Assembly: GCA_036676475.1 (NCBI GenBank)
Contig: JAKFCU010000003.1
Location: 1-64,000 of the forward strand
Source: LC029 sp036676475
GTDB taxonomy: Bacteria > Bacillota > Bacilli > Aneurinibacillales > RAOX-1
Reading direction: 5' to 3'
Length of the DNA: 64,000 nucleotides
In this document: positions 17,007 through 23,920 of the stretch, piece by piece
Layout of the letters: every line of letters begins with the position of its first letter
How positions within the stretch are numbered: the stretch's first letter is position 1
The notes under the pieces: model-generated
Databases searched by the model: none
What the model was told of the DNA's origin: nothing
Seen by the model: only the letters and a program-made list of their open reading frames with translations
Position numbers and translations under genes: made by a program

Positions 17007-17780
17007 TCACCTTACTTCCACATTCTTTATAATCTCCCCTGTTTTTGCATCGACGACAATTGTTGATGATTTCGCTGGCTTTTCATTTCCTTTCGTAGAG
17101 TAAATCATGATCTCTACAAGCCAAACCGGACGATCTTGGTTTTCATATTGGCTGACCAACTGAGACCTTCGGATTTCCATTGGGATGGATTGATTCTCAA
17201 AGTACTTGTAAACATACTCTCGCATTTCTGTTTCGGTTATGACGTCGTTGGCGATAAACTTCAGATTTGATAAATTTTGTCCCCATGGAGCCACTTTTAC
17301 GATTACGTCAAATTGACCCCGCTTTTGCTCTAGCTCCTTACCTGTTCCTTCTGTTACATAATACCTTTCGAATCCGTATATGACATGCACCGACTCCACG
17401 GAAGTGCCCTCTCTTTGAATCGGATCCCAACGATTGGTGATATATTCTACTCTCCCCTTCACCACCTGTTCATCCGATGAAGCCGTAGGTTTTTCCAGGT
17501 GAGCGGAAACCAATTGATGATAATCTCCTTCCTTTTTTAACAGAACATATACGGTATCCCCGTCTTCTGGTTTTTGATCTCCTTTAAACTTTGAAATATC
17601 AATGTCACTAATTTCATAATTGAGTATCACATAATCCCCATAAAAGAGATCTCTTGGATCAACGGGGGCTGTTTGCAGATGCACTTCTTCTCCATACCAT
17701 TCTACCGCATAGTGTGATATGGCCATAGAAATTAACAAAACCACCTGAAGGATAAGAAGAAAGATAAATTTTTTCACCAT
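17007..17780 (-). CDS. GDYXXLXY protein with PepSY-like C-terminal part
   Basis: An N-terminal membrane anchor (FIFLLILQVVLLISMAISHY) is followed by the family signature DPRDLFYGDYVILNYEIS near residue 50. The C-terminal third ends with TIVVDAKTGEIIKNVEV, which is PepSY-like. The family is found next to DUF2157 membrane proteins, and here it follows one by 3 bp, so the two are one operon. Probably an extracytoplasmic domain on a membrane complex of unknown function. Confidence 0.85.
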   Translation of the reverse strand: MVKKFIFLLILQVVLLISMAISHYAVEWYGEEVHLQTAPVDPRDLFYGDYVILNYEISDIDISKFKGDQKPEDGDTVYVLLKKEGDYHQLVSAHLEKPTASSDEQVVKGRVEYITNRWDPIQREGTSVESVHVIYGFERYYVTEGTGKELEQKRGQFDVIVKVAPWGQNLSNLKFIANDVITETEMREYVYKYFENQSIPMEIRRSQLVSQYENQDRPVWLVEIMIYSTKGNEKPAKSSTIVVDAKTGEIIKNVEVR

Positions 17781-17783
17781 GGC

Positions 17784-18980
17784 TTAATCCTCTCCTTTCC
17801 CCATCCAGTGCTCTCGTTTCCGCAAAATCCAGTGAATGACAAACAACATCAATCCGCCGACAAGGAAAAACAGAGATTTATCAAGAAAGTCCCATGCTAA
17901 TTGAATATACCCGACAAAACTGCTGAACATGAATAAGAAAACTCCCATATTTGATTTCCAACGATGATCTTGCTCATCACCTAAGTAGATCAATAGGGAT
18001 GAATAAATGAAGATAACCGCAAGGTAGGCGATGTCGCCAAACGGCAAGTAAAATAAGGGTAGAAAGAGCAACAATGGAAGCCAGTTTCCTTTCTCCCTGC
18101 TGCTTTTCCAACTCGAAAAAGCAAACAGTACAGAGAATAAGATGAAGAATGATAAAGGATTAGCCAAAAATTCAGGTTCATCATACGTGTGTTCATGAAC
18201 AAATATCATAAGGGTAGAAAACGCAAAACCGAATGCCGACGGCCATGCTACAAATCCTTGTGCTATAGGTTTATCTCCCAATCCAAGCCCAACCGCATAG
18301 ATGCCCATCGGAACGAGACTCACCCAAGACCATGCCACATTTTCGCTCACTATGATCAAAATGGTCTGCAGTCCTATGAGAAAGGCCATAATCGATCCAA
18401 AAAAGGGATGTTTGGACTGGTAGGCAAATGCCCCTAATCCAAAGATAGTTAGTCCCAGCAGAACCCAACTTGCCTCTTGAAAGGATACCATGGTATAGAT
18501 TTGACCGACAAATAAAAGGGCAGCCGTTAATAAGAAAAACAAGGTTTGTCGGTACAGATATAGCATCCCCAGTCCGGCAAGCGACCACAGGACAAATAAT
18601 CTGGCATCATAGGCTATCAAATGAAACATCTGCCCTATAAGAATGATGCTCGCTCCGAAAGATACCACCCCAAGGGCCAATAACCCTTGCCCCACCCAGG
18701 AATGGCCTTTACGGTATACATAGAAGCCCGAAGTATAGAAGCCTGCCATCGTTAAAAGAAGAATAACCATTCTTACCACGTGAGATATTCCATCCCAATT
18801 CGATGCCACAAAGGTCAACAAACTTAATCCGACCAAAACAGAAGCTAAAATGGGCAAAATTTGGGTGATGCGACGTGGCGATGCAGGATAAAGCTTCACG
18901 ATTTCTTCATATTGTTGTTGTGAAATAATCTCTTTTTCAACCCAACTAGGTCCTTCACGCTGTAGCCATTTATTTGACAT
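17784..18980 (-). CDS. DUF2157 multi-span membrane protein
   Basis: The N-terminal 50 residues (WLQREGPSWVEKEIISQQQYEEIV) form the DUF2157 cytoplasmic helix pair; about eleven hydrophobic segments follow. I choose the ATG at 18980 because AAAGGAGTG ends just upstream; the longer frame begins inside that site. Coupled to the GDYXXLXY gene downstream. Function unknown in the literature I know. Confidence 0.85.
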   Translation of the reverse strand: MSNKWLQREGPSWVEKEIISQQQYEEIVKLYPASPRRITQILPILASVLVGLSLLTFVASNWDGISHVVRMVILLLTMAGFYTSGFYVYRKGHSWVGQGLLALGVVSFGASIILIGQMFHLIAYDARLFVLWSLAGLGMLYLYRQTLFFLLTAALLFVGQIYTMVSFQEASWVLLGLTIFGLGAFAYQSKHPFFGSIMAFLIGLQTILIIVSENVAWSWVSLVPMGIYAVGLGLGDKPIAQGFVAWPSAFGFAFSTLMIFVHEHTYDEPEFLANPLSFFILFSVLFAFSSWKSSREKGNWLPLLLFLPLFYLPFGDIAYLAVIFIYSSLLIYLGDEQDHRWKSNMGVFLFMFSSFVGYIQLAWDFLDKSLFFLVGGLMLFVIHWILRKREHWMGKGED

Positions 18981-19232
18981 AGCCAACACTCCTTTAAAGG
19001 CTCAATTTGTCATGTATATATTGAATTTGAATCCTTACCATTTATTCTACTGATTTTTCCAGTTCTTGAAAGTACCATTTTTTTATGGTACCTGGCCATA
19101 CGACAACATTCGGACAATTTGTTAAATAGTATTAGCTCGATTACCAATAATGCACTAATGACAAGATGGATCCATCTATGTTAAATTTAATTACGTTGAA
19201 GGACAACAATAACTCATGAAAAACTTAATGTG
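18981..19232. other. Intergenic region upstream of the RNA locus
   Basis: Divergent region between the DUF2157 gene and the RNA genes. It should hold the promoter of the 6S-like RNA; TAATGT at 19226 is a possible -10 but no good -35 is seen. No coding frame is supported. Confidence 0.4.
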
Positions 19233-19420
19233 ATTCTATCCTGCTATGTACGTAAACATGTTACTTGTTTTTGAACCTAATTATTTTTGGGGATTCCTAC
19301 ATCTTTTGACTGACGCCATAACCACTCCTTTGACTGGGATCGCGGGATGTCAACATGCGGTAACCCACCTGCGAGAGCAGGTTCTAAAAACAGACATGCT
19401 ACGGCATAAGCGGGACAATC
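19233..19420 (+). ncRNA. ssrS: 6S RNA candidate
   Basis: The ends pair over a long interrupted helix: TCCTGC-TATG-CGTA-CATGT (19239-19262) with ACATG-TACG-CATA-GCGGGA (19394-19416). Inside is a large asymmetric bubble. Its 3' side carries ACCCACCTGCGAGAGCAGGTTCTAAA, a perfect GAGA-tetraloop hairpin, and a terminal arm is closed by ACATC/GATGT. Closing stem, central bubble with a 3'-side hairpin, and terminal stem-loop at about 190 nt are the 6S architecture, which mimics an open promoter and binds sigma-A RNA polymerase. A T-run follows at 19426. The identification is from hand folding only. Confidence 0.6.
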
Positions 19421-19453
19421 ATCTGGTTTTTTTCCATTAGGATAAGATATACA

Positions 19454-19725
19454 TACCGTGCTAGATGGGGAGTTAGCGGTGCCCTGTAACTCACAATCCG
19501 CTATAGTGAGATTGAATTCCCATCCAAGGTATCATACAAGTAAGGTTTGCCTTGTGTAAGTGGTGATGAGAGCTGGGTCTTGCGCAACAGAAACCCATGA
19601 ATTTGGTCAGATCTGGAAGGAAGCAGCCATAAGTGGATTCTTCTGTGTGCCGTAAGGCAGCCTAGTTGAGCGAACTGCACAAGTAACACTTGGTTGGTGG
19701 TATCGAAGGTGGGTGCACGGTGTTT
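19454..19725 (+). ncRNA. ffs: Signal recognition particle RNA, large Bacillus type (scRNA)
   Basis: The roughly 270-nt sequence has the conserved start CCGTGCTAGATGGGGAG, the Alu-domain segment GCGGTGCCCTGTAACTC, and the highly conserved apical SRP motif GTCAGATCTGGAAGGAAGCAGCC. It closes with GGTGCACGG pairing to the 5' CCGTGC. It forms the SRP with Ffh for co-translational membrane targeting. The transcript appears to continue through a tRNA-like element to the terminator at 19801. Confidence 0.95.
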
Positions 19726-19730
19726 CATTT

Positions 19731-19794
19731 TGGACCACAGTTCAGTTGGTTAGAACGCACACCTGATAACCATGAGTTCTTCTTGGGTCCACCA
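19731..19794 (+). pseudogene. tRNA-Ile(GAT)-like element lacking the T arm
   Basis: Starting 6 bp after the SRP RNA, the sequence tracks tRNA-Ile. The D arm GTTCAGTTGGTTAGAAC is paired by a compensated GTTC/GAAC stem, the anticodon loop is CTGATAA (anticodon GAT), and an acceptor TGGACC...GGTCCA is followed by an encoded CCA. The anticodon stem is broken (CACAC against CCATG) and the T arm is deleted, leaving 64 nt. It is most simply a tRNA pseudogene; the intact acceptor and D stems leave a tRNA-like RNA possible. Confidence 0.7.
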
Positions 19795-19800
19795 ACATAC

Positions 19801-19858
19801 AAATATAAAATCCCCTGCATGTCTATTTCCTTGCAGGGGTTATTTATATTTATTTTTG
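19801..19858. terminator. Bidirectional terminator of the SRP RNA/tRNA-like unit
   Basis: AAATATAAAATCCCCTGCA pairs with TGCAGGGGTTATTTATATTT. T-rich tails lie on both sides, and it overlaps the 3' end of the minus-strand small gene. Confidence 0.85.
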
Positions 19859-20017
19859 TTTTCCCTTTACATTGAAAACATCAACAAATTCTATTAAGGA
19901 CTCATCTAATAATTGCTCCCGATTACGATCTTCATTCACGTCGGAATCTACCTCATAATCATTTTCTATTACCCCATAAACATCTTTTTGATTAAAATTC
20001 GCTTGCTTTTCTGCCAT
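19850..20017 (-). CDS. Small acidic hypothetical protein (55 aa)
   Basis: An ATG at 20017 sits behind AGGAGGCAGTTCT and opens a 55-codon frame (MAEKQANFNQKDVYGVIEND to VFNVKGKQK). The product is acidic, soluble and of unknown family. It is divergent from another small acidic protein gene at 20170. Support is the ribosome binding site and terminator. Confidence 0.55.
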   Translation of the reverse strand: MAEKQANFNQKDVYGVIENDYEVDSDVNEDRNREQLLDESLIEFVDVFNVKGKQK

Positions 20018-20169
20018 AGAACTGCCTCCTATTGGTTCCTTGATATTCTACTTATCCCATAATTGGACCCTTTTCATTCATGCTTGATCTAAGTGATACA
20101 TGGATGGAGATAATTTTAAAAATTAGGGAATGCTAATCCAAGAATTGAATCCTGGAGGTGCTGATAACC

Positions 20170-20343
20170 ATGAAGGAAAAACAAAATGAATTGTCCAGTG
20201 AAGATTTCATTTCTTTTAATGATCCCATTGTCACTAACCATTCCTACTTCATGAAGAAGCCGATTCATACCTTCCTTGATGAGGATGCCGCAGTCAATGT
20301 CAATAATAGTGAAATGACGACTAGTCCGAATGAATATGAATAA
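20170..20343 (+). CDS. Small acidic hypothetical protein (57 aa)
   Basis: The ATG at 20170 follows CTGGAGGTG; a GTG at 20158 lies within that site and is less likely. The product (MKEKQNELSSEDFISFNDPI to NEYE) is acidic and soluble with no recognised family. It ends at a strong terminator. Its divergent 55-residue neighbour has similar size and charge, but the two are not clearly homologous. Confidence 0.55.
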   Translation: MKEKQNELSSEDFISFNDPIVTNHSYFMKKPIHTFLDEDAAVNVNNSEMTTSPNEYE

Positions 20344-20348
20344 AAATA

Positions 20349-20392
20349 AAAAAAGGCTATCCCAAAGAAATCTTAGGGACAGCCTTTTTTTA
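20349..20392. terminator. Bidirectional intrinsic terminator
   Basis: AAAAAAAGGCTATCCC and GGGACAGCCTTTTTTT frame a 12-base loop, between the plus-strand small gene and the minus-strand spoVAD gene. Confidence 0.88.
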
Positions 20393-21304
20393 CTTTGCGG
20401 TATTTTCAATCACGACAGCATGAGCGATACAAGGAATCGTTTCGTTCTGTTGAAAGCTGATGGGGGAAAGCAAGGCCCCTGTGGCTACGATCATTACTTT
20501 ATGGAATTCTCCTTTACGCATGCGATTCAGGATATGCCCATAGGCCACGGAAGCGGAACATCCGGCACCGCTGGCTCCGGCCAAAAGGACATTTTTTTGA
20601 TCTTTGCTATAGATCAATAGTCCACAATCCGTAAAGGTATCCGGCATGTCAAATCCATGTTTTTTTAACAAATCCCTAGCAATGTGATGCCCGATCTGAC
20701 CTAGATCCCCTGTAACAATCAGATCATAATCGGCAGGAGAAGTTCTCATATCGCGAAAGTGAGCTTCAATCGTATCGACAGCAGCTGGAGCCATAGCAGC
20801 TCCCGCACCGGTTACCGTCCATTGGGCAGAAGGGGGCTTTTGCCCTCCATATTCGGTTGGGTAGCGGAATTGTTTTTCAACGGTTGCGTTGTGGCTGGCT
20901 GTTCCGCATAACACGTAACGGGCACATTGGCTATCGATAATAAGTGAAGCCAAAGCCAATCCTTCCATCGAAGTGGAGCAGGCTCCAAATAGACCCAAAT
21001 AAGGAGTTCCCAGTGTTCGAGCACAAAAGCTGCTGGAAATTATTTGGTTCATCAAATCCCCGGACAGAAAAAATTGGATATCCTCCTTTTTGAGCTCGGC
21101 TTTTTCAATCGCCTTTTCACAGGCTTGCTCGAGCATTTTCTTTTCCGCCTTTTCAAAGCTGTCCTGCCCCAACCATAGATCGCCATGTAAGATATCGAAA
21201 TCTGGAGCTAAAGGTCCCTGTGCTTCCATTGGTCCTCCCACGACCCCCGTAGCCATAATGACGGGCTGGCGGAAAAATTCCCAGGTCTGATGCCCATGCA
21301 GCAT
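20390..21304 (-). CDS. spoVAD: SpoVAD-like protein with an internal deletion
   Basis: A thiolase-fold SpoVA protein: HGHQTWEFFRQPVI, LFGACSTSMEGLALAS, QFRYPTEYGGQKP, VTGDLGQIGHHI, and near the end ATGALLSPISFQQNETIPCIAH. SpoVAD binds dipicolinic acid and helps its passage across the inner spore membrane. After TVTGAGA the protein runs straight into AMAPAA; in the Bacillus subtilis protein, as I recall it, about 35 residues lie between these motifs. The total is 304 residues against roughly 338. I start at the ATG at 21304, with GGGAGGCG upstream. Whether it is functional is doubtful, because the upstream spoVAC is interrupted. Confidence 0.85.
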   Translation of the reverse strand: MLHGHQTWEFFRQPVIMATGVVGGPMEAQGPLAPDFDILHGDLWLGQDSFEKAEKKMLEQACEKAIEKAELKKEDIQFFLSGDLMNQIISSSFCARTLGTPYLGLFGACSTSMEGLALASLIIDSQCARYVLCGTASHNATVEKQFRYPTEYGGQKPPSAQWTVTGAGAAMAPAAVDTIEAHFRDMRTSPADYDLIVTGDLGQIGHHIARDLLKKHGFDMPDTFTDCGLLIYSKDQKNVLLAGASGAGCSASVAYGHILNRMRKGEFHKVMIVATGALLSPISFQQNETIPCIAHAVVIENTAK

Positions 21305-21306
21305 AA

Positions 21307-21789
21307 TCAAACGCCTCCCAATTTCATCAACAAAGTTTTCAGCAGAGCCACTACAAAAGCGGAAAATACACCAAACACGATTACAGACCCGGCTAGCTTA
21401 AACATGTTACCGCCCACTCCGAGAACAAATCCTTCGCTTCGGTGCTCAATGGCTGCAGAAGCTATGGAATTCGCAAATCCGGTTACAGGAACCGCAGATC
21501 CGGCACCTGCCCATTGGGCCAGTTGATCGTATACCCCTAATCCGGTAAGAAGGGTCGATATAAACACCAACGTAGCTACCGTAGGATCACCTGCGGTTTT
21601 TTCTGTGAAATCAAAGTAGGTTATATAAAATTGCTGGATGAGCTGCCCTAGAAGGCAGATACTCCCCCCAACAAGAAAAGCACGTACACAGTTCAAAAAT
21701 ACGGGCCGTTTCGATTCCCTTCCCTTGGCGAAGACATGGTATTCTTGCTAGGTAGGGGTTAGTTTTTTCTTTTTTTTATCCGACATCAT
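21307..21789 (-). pseudogene. spoVAC: spoVAC interrupted by an in-frame TAG at codon 14
   Basis: After GGAGGCTC, the ATG at 21789 opens MMSDKKKKKLTPT, then TAG (21750-21748), then in the same frame QEYHVFAKGRESKRPVFLNCVRAFLVGG and the rest of a normal SpoVAC (GAGSAVPVTGFANSIASAAIEH, about four membrane spans). The stop stands where family members read Gln, consistent with CAG to TAG. The only downstream start, TTG at 21696, has no ribosome binding site. SpoVAC is the mechanosensitive dipicolinate channel subunit; here it is probably not made at full length. Its 3' end overlaps the spoVAD start region. Confidence 0.85.
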
Positions 21790-21799
21790 GAGCCTCCTC

Positions 21800-22660
21800 T
21801 TAACGTTTGAGTTGTATTCTCAATTCCGATACAACTTCTATTAATTCTTTAGCGGATTCCTGGTACATCTTCCGTGAAGTGGGGTCATTGGTTGCTAAAG
21901 CATAAAGTTCCAAATCTGCTTCGCATTTTTTTATTGTAGCAAAGAGAAGATCCTTCGTTGTCGGTTTAGGGATTTGAATAGCATCATCAAATAAATCAAC
22001 ATAAAGATCTCCGCTTGAATCGATCTGTCCAATAAATACATTTTCGGGCGAAATACCTAGCTTGTCCAATTCTACTTTAAGCCAAGCCCGGTTTAATCCT
22101 TGGTTCCGGAGTCCTTCATCTATGATATTTCCATCTAATATCACCGTTTGTGGTTCCGCCTGGGAAGCCACGGACCATTCCAAATGCCGGGGAGTGATCG
22201 GGGTCTGTTCAGACTTCATCAAAACGCTCACTTCCCCATTTCCTTCCAATACCGCAAATTCGACATCGGCCAGATTAAACACATTCTTTCTTCTTAATTG
22301 GCTCAGTAATTCTTCCCCGGTATATTGCACCTCTTTTAAGTTATCTTCCATGACTTTTCCATGCTTGATTAGGACTGTTTCTCTACCGCGAAAGAGATCG
22401 TGGAACCATTTGCTTTTCAGGGAGAGGTAATTTGCAAGAACCATCAATAGAACCCATACGGCCAACCCTACAAGGCCTAGTGCCAGGTTAGTGACGACAT
22501 TCAAGGAAATAAGTGCAGCCATGCCTCCGATCGTAATCCCAACTACAAAATCACTGTAAGTCATTTGGGAGGTCTGTTTTCGGCCAACGAACCTCAAAAA
22601 AGTAATGATCAAAAGAAACATAACCACGGACCGAATAAGGATCATAATCCAGTCTGGCAT
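21800..22660 (-). CDS. DUF421 (YetF-like) membrane protein fused to a DUF1657-like domain
   Basis: Three membrane helices (MILIRSVVMFLLIITFLRFV, SDFVVGITIGGMAAL, LGLVGLAVWVLLMVLANYL) are followed by the DUF421 cytoplasmic domain (LIKHGKVMEDNLKEVQYTGEELL). The C-terminal 50 residues (LLFATIKKCEADLELYALA to ELRIQLKR) look like DUF1657. DUF421 and DUF1657 genes accompany spoVA genes in spoVA-mob-type operons, which affect spore heat resistance and germination. The frame is intact, unlike its neighbours. It ends 10 bp before spoVAC. Confidence 0.85.
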   Translation of the reverse strand: MPDWIMILIRSVVMFLLIITFLRFVGRKQTSQMTYSDFVVGITIGGMAALISLNVVTNLALGLVGLAVWVLLMVLANYLSLKSKWFHDLFRGRETVLIKHGKVMEDNLKEVQYTGEELLSQLRRKNVFNLADVEFAVLEGNGEVSVLMKSEQTPITPRHLEWSVASQAEPQTVILDGNIIDEGLRNQGLNRAWLKVELDKLGISPENVFIGQIDSSGDLYVDLFDDAIQIPKPTTKDLLFATIKKCEADLELYALATNDPTSRKMYQESAKELIEVVSELRIQLKR

Positions 22661-22697
22661 AGAGCATCCCCTTTCTTAAAATCCTTTATATTGCGAT

Positions 22698-22874
22698 TCA
22701 AGGATTCCCGATTCGCTTTTCAAGTGAATCCATGACGTTCTGTAATTTAAGACTATTTCTTTTTAAGATGTCTTGCTCGTGGGTGGTGGATGATTGGGAA
22801 ACGTATAAATCGAGAGTAGCTTTTGCGCCGTTTTAGCCTGCTGTTGTTTGCTTCAGTTGAGAGCCAATGGTCAT
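22698..22874 (-). pseudogene. DUF1657 gene interrupted by an in-frame TAA at codon 14
   Basis: An AGGAGG site precedes ATG at 22874. The frame reads MTIGSQLKQTTAG, then TAA (22835-22833), then NGAKATLDLYVSQ to MDSLEKRIGNP and a normal stop. This follows the DUF1657 family consensus, as I recall it, from end to end (MTVGSQVKQTLASLKGAQATLE...), with the stop in place of a Leu (TTA to TAA). It is the first recognisable member of the DUF1657-DUF421-spoVAC-spoVAD unit. Confidence 0.75.
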
Positions 22875-22884
22875 CTTTTTCCTC

Positions 22885-23046
22885 CTAGTGAAGCTCGTTA
22901 GAGCTAAAAGGGGATGAATGATGCTCTTCATGCCAAAGTTTTATTTTCCAATAACAATCCAATCGACTGTCCTGGACGATCCTGTGGGTACGAATATCCA
23001 CTGGTAACATGTTCGTGTTTAAGTGAGAATATAAAGGCTTGTTCAT
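22885..23046 (-). CDS. Possible small open frame upstream of the DUF1657 remnant
   Basis: A 53-codon frame (MNKPLYSHLNTNMLPVDIRT to FSSNELH) ends just before the AGGAGG of the DUF1657 remnant. It has no good ribosome binding site of its own and no recognised family. An AAAGGAGATTT site 20-40 bp upstream reads into a different, quickly closed frame, so this may be another decayed gene. Confidence 0.25.
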   Translation of the reverse strand: MNKPLYSHLNTNMLPVDIRTHRIVQDSRLDCYWKIKLWHEEHHSSPFSSNELH

Positions 23047-23131
23047 CTATAAATTAATCAATGGTTCATAATAAGTAAATCTCCTTTCAACACAAAGTAT
23101 ATTTTTCCCAGGTATACTACTTTCTTATCCA

Positions 23132-23164
23132 CCAACATTTCGACATATGTTGTCGAAATGTTGG
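23132..23164. promoter_or_regulatory. Perfect 14-bp inverted repeat with two Spo0A-box-like cores
   Basis: CCAACATTTCGACA and TGTCGAAATGTTGG surround TATGT. Each arm carries TGTCGAA, the Spo0A-box core. No T tract follows on either strand, so an operator fits better than a terminator. It lies between the spoVA remnant and the gene at 23346. Confidence 0.5.
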
Positions 23165-23345
23165 TAATCAAACTATATTCCATTCCTTGAAGTTAAAGGG
23201 AAGCCTTTTCATCATACACATAATAAAAGGAGATCCGACTATCATCATACATCAACGGATACCTCAAAACTTTAGACACCCAATGGACGACTGCCTCTTT
23301 CAAAAAAAGGGTATTATAGAATTAATCAAATAAGAGGTGAGTTTT

Positions 23346-23738
23346 ATGCATTGGTTTAATGGAATCAAAGAATCGATCACTGAAAACCTCGAAGAATGGA
23401 AAGAAACGGTGTTTGATTGGATCAGGCATCGGTATAACACAAAGGTAACTATACAAGAATGTGCCTATCGAATCCTCCATCACCCTACAACCAGGAAGAA
23501 AAGACTGGAATATTTAGGATTGGTGTTTCATCTTTATGTTTTGGAAGAAGAGTCCCTCACCTATAGACTGGAAACCAAAGGGGAGCATGACGAGGAAATA
23601 ATGGAACTCAAAATCATCAAGGACAGACAAGTTATCTATGCTTATTACTACCATCAAGAAAACTCTAACGTAACTCAAACCATTCATCTTCCTGAGGATT
23701 CATCACTAACCATAGCGTCCCAAAACTTGGTTCATTAA
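23346..23738 (+). CDS. Hypothetical protein (130 aa)
   Basis: The start is taken as ATG 23346, after AAGAGGTGAGTTTT; a GTG at 23337 is inside that site. An N-terminal amphipathic helix (HWFNGIKESITENLEEWKE) is followed by a basic region and a C-terminal beta part (EIMELKIIKDRQVIYAYYYHQ). No signal peptide and no recognised family. It is isolated, and followed by a helically spaced repeat array and a terminator. Confidence 0.6.
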   Translation: MHWFNGIKESITENLEEWKETVFDWIRHRYNTKVTIQECAYRILHHPTTRKKRLEYLGLVFHLYVLEEESLTYRLETKGEHDEEIMELKIIKDRQVIYAYYYHQENSNVTQTIHLPEDSSLTIASQNLVH

Positions 23739-23758
23739 TTTTCATGGAAAGCCTAACA

Positions 23759-23852
23759 ATTGAGCGAAATTCTTGATAATTGAGCGAAACTTTCAATTAA
23801 TTGCGCGAGATTTTCATTTATTGCGCGAAACATCCACTTAATTGCGCGAAAT
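23759..23852. repeat. Five-copy phased repeat, core TTGmGCGAAA
   Basis: The core TGAGCGA/TGCGCGA begins at 23761, 23781, 23802, 23822 and 23843, a strict 20/21/20/21 spacing (two helical turns). Spacer bases differ between units while the core is kept. Related arrays lie at 39971 and 51438. Confidence 0.8.
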
Positions 23853-23865
23853 CAAATTAGACATG

Positions 23866-23894
23866 AAAAAGAGGGAGCGAGCTCCCTCTTTTTC
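23866..23894. terminator. Bidirectional intrinsic terminator
   Basis: AAAAAGAGGGAGC and GCTCCCTCTTTTT form a hairpin with a 2-base GA centre, serving 23346 (plus) and the exonuclease gene (minus). Confidence 0.9.
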
Positions 23895-23920
23895 TATGGC
23901 AAATCCATTTACATAAATAA

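Noticed and set aside
19246..19440. 64-codon frame within the 6S-like region
   Set aside because: No ribosome binding site, and the sequence is better explained by RNA pairing.
21748..21750. Pyrrolysine at the spoVAC TAG
   Set aside because: The position fits Gln, is not catalytic, and a TAA lesion in the neighbouring DUF1657 gene points to general decay.
23759..23852. CRISPR array
   Set aside because: Repeat cores are about 9 bp with 11-bp spacers and no cas genes; this is a short phased repeat.
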